A DNA stretch of 5,922 nucleotides from Caldilineae bacterium (GTDB lineage Bacteria; Chloroflexota; Anaerolineae; J102), in contig DUEQ01000491.1 in assembly GCA_011192085.1 (NCBI GenBank), forward strand, positions 1 through 5,922. Direction: 5' to 3'. Of the stretch, positions 5,858 through 5,922 are shown one piece after another. Position numbers and translations under genes: made by a program. Numbering within the stretch: the stretch's first letter is position 1; each line of letters begins with the position of its first letter. A model generated the notes under the pieces. The model ran no database searches and was not told the DNA's origin. It worked only from the letters and a program-made list of their open reading frames with translations.

Positions 5858-5922
5858 ATGCCACCCAGAACTTTTCAAAATCAAGGCCGTCTTGTCGTCC
5901 ACGCTAAGAGTATTCAGCGCGG
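5858..5922 (+). CDS. Possible start of an unidentified gene, cut off by the window edge
   Basis: An ATG at 5858 opens a frame that stays open to the end of the window, giving 21 complete codons beginning MPPRTFQNQGRLVVHAK. It has no Shine-Dalgarno, but it sits exactly where transcription from the promoter at 5823-5851 should begin, so it would be a leaderless gene. The fragment is too short to recognise a family or judge codon use. Another frame, from a GTG at 5823, is also open to the edge, so this call rests mainly on the promoter position. Confidence 0.3.
   Translation, partial: MPPRTFQNQGRLVVHAKSIQR

Noticed and set aside
5907..5915. GTATTCAG near the window end, matching a word in the 4170-4183 repeat
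   Set aside because: A single 8-base match without the 7-bp period is expected by chance.

Overview
The window is a GC-rich bacterial chromosomal segment. Five well-supported genes fill almost all of it. One lies on the + strand and four lie on the - strand. Organism (inference): the Na+/Ca2+ exchanger, guaA, LysM-M23 peptidase and winged-helix regulator do not fix a taxon. The pairing of a VanW-type peptidoglycan-binding region with a class A beta-lactamase-like domain, the style of the LysM-M23 protein and the short heptamer repeats between genes would fit Chloroflexota (Anaerolineae or Ardenticatenia type). No rRNA or other marker allows this to be confirmed. There are no tRNA or rRNA genes, CRISPR arrays, transposases or phage genes.

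Layout: (1) 1-1062 (+) encodes a K+-dependent-type (NCKX/SLC24-like) Na+/Ca2+ exchanger. It converges, with a gap of only 27 bp, on (2) 1090-2568 (-), a membrane-anchored protein with a VanW-type domain and a serine beta-lactamase-like domain. (3) 2600-4159 (-) is guaA, GMP synthase, which lies directly upstream of (2) and is probably cotranscribed with it. (4) 4246-5163 (-) is a secreted protein with two LysM domains and an M23 endopeptidase domain. It is separated from guaA by an 86-bp gap that holds two facing arrays of degenerate 7-bp repeats. (5) 5221-5511 (-) is a small winged-helix regulator (HTH_34/ArsR-like).

The last 400 bp is a control region. The regulator has a near-consensus sigma-70 promoter (TTGCCA-17-TATAAT), two copies of the palindrome AAAGYGCTTT just downstream of the -10 box, a tiny hydrophobic reading frame in its leader and a strong Shine-Dalgarno sequence. 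A second promoter, facing +, ends at an ATG that opens a reading frame cut off by the window edge.

How the genes fit together: two of the - strand products act in the cell envelope (peptidoglycan hydrolase; peptidoglycan-binding serine hydrolase) and sit on either side of the housekeeping gene guaA. The regulator probably represses itself. A degenerate copy of its operator overlaps the -35 box of the peptidase promoter, so it may control that gene too. The window looks like an ordinary core region. The most notable points are the regulatory architecture, the heptamer arrays and the animal-like ion-binding signature of the exchanger. I do not see a convincing undescribed multi-gene system.
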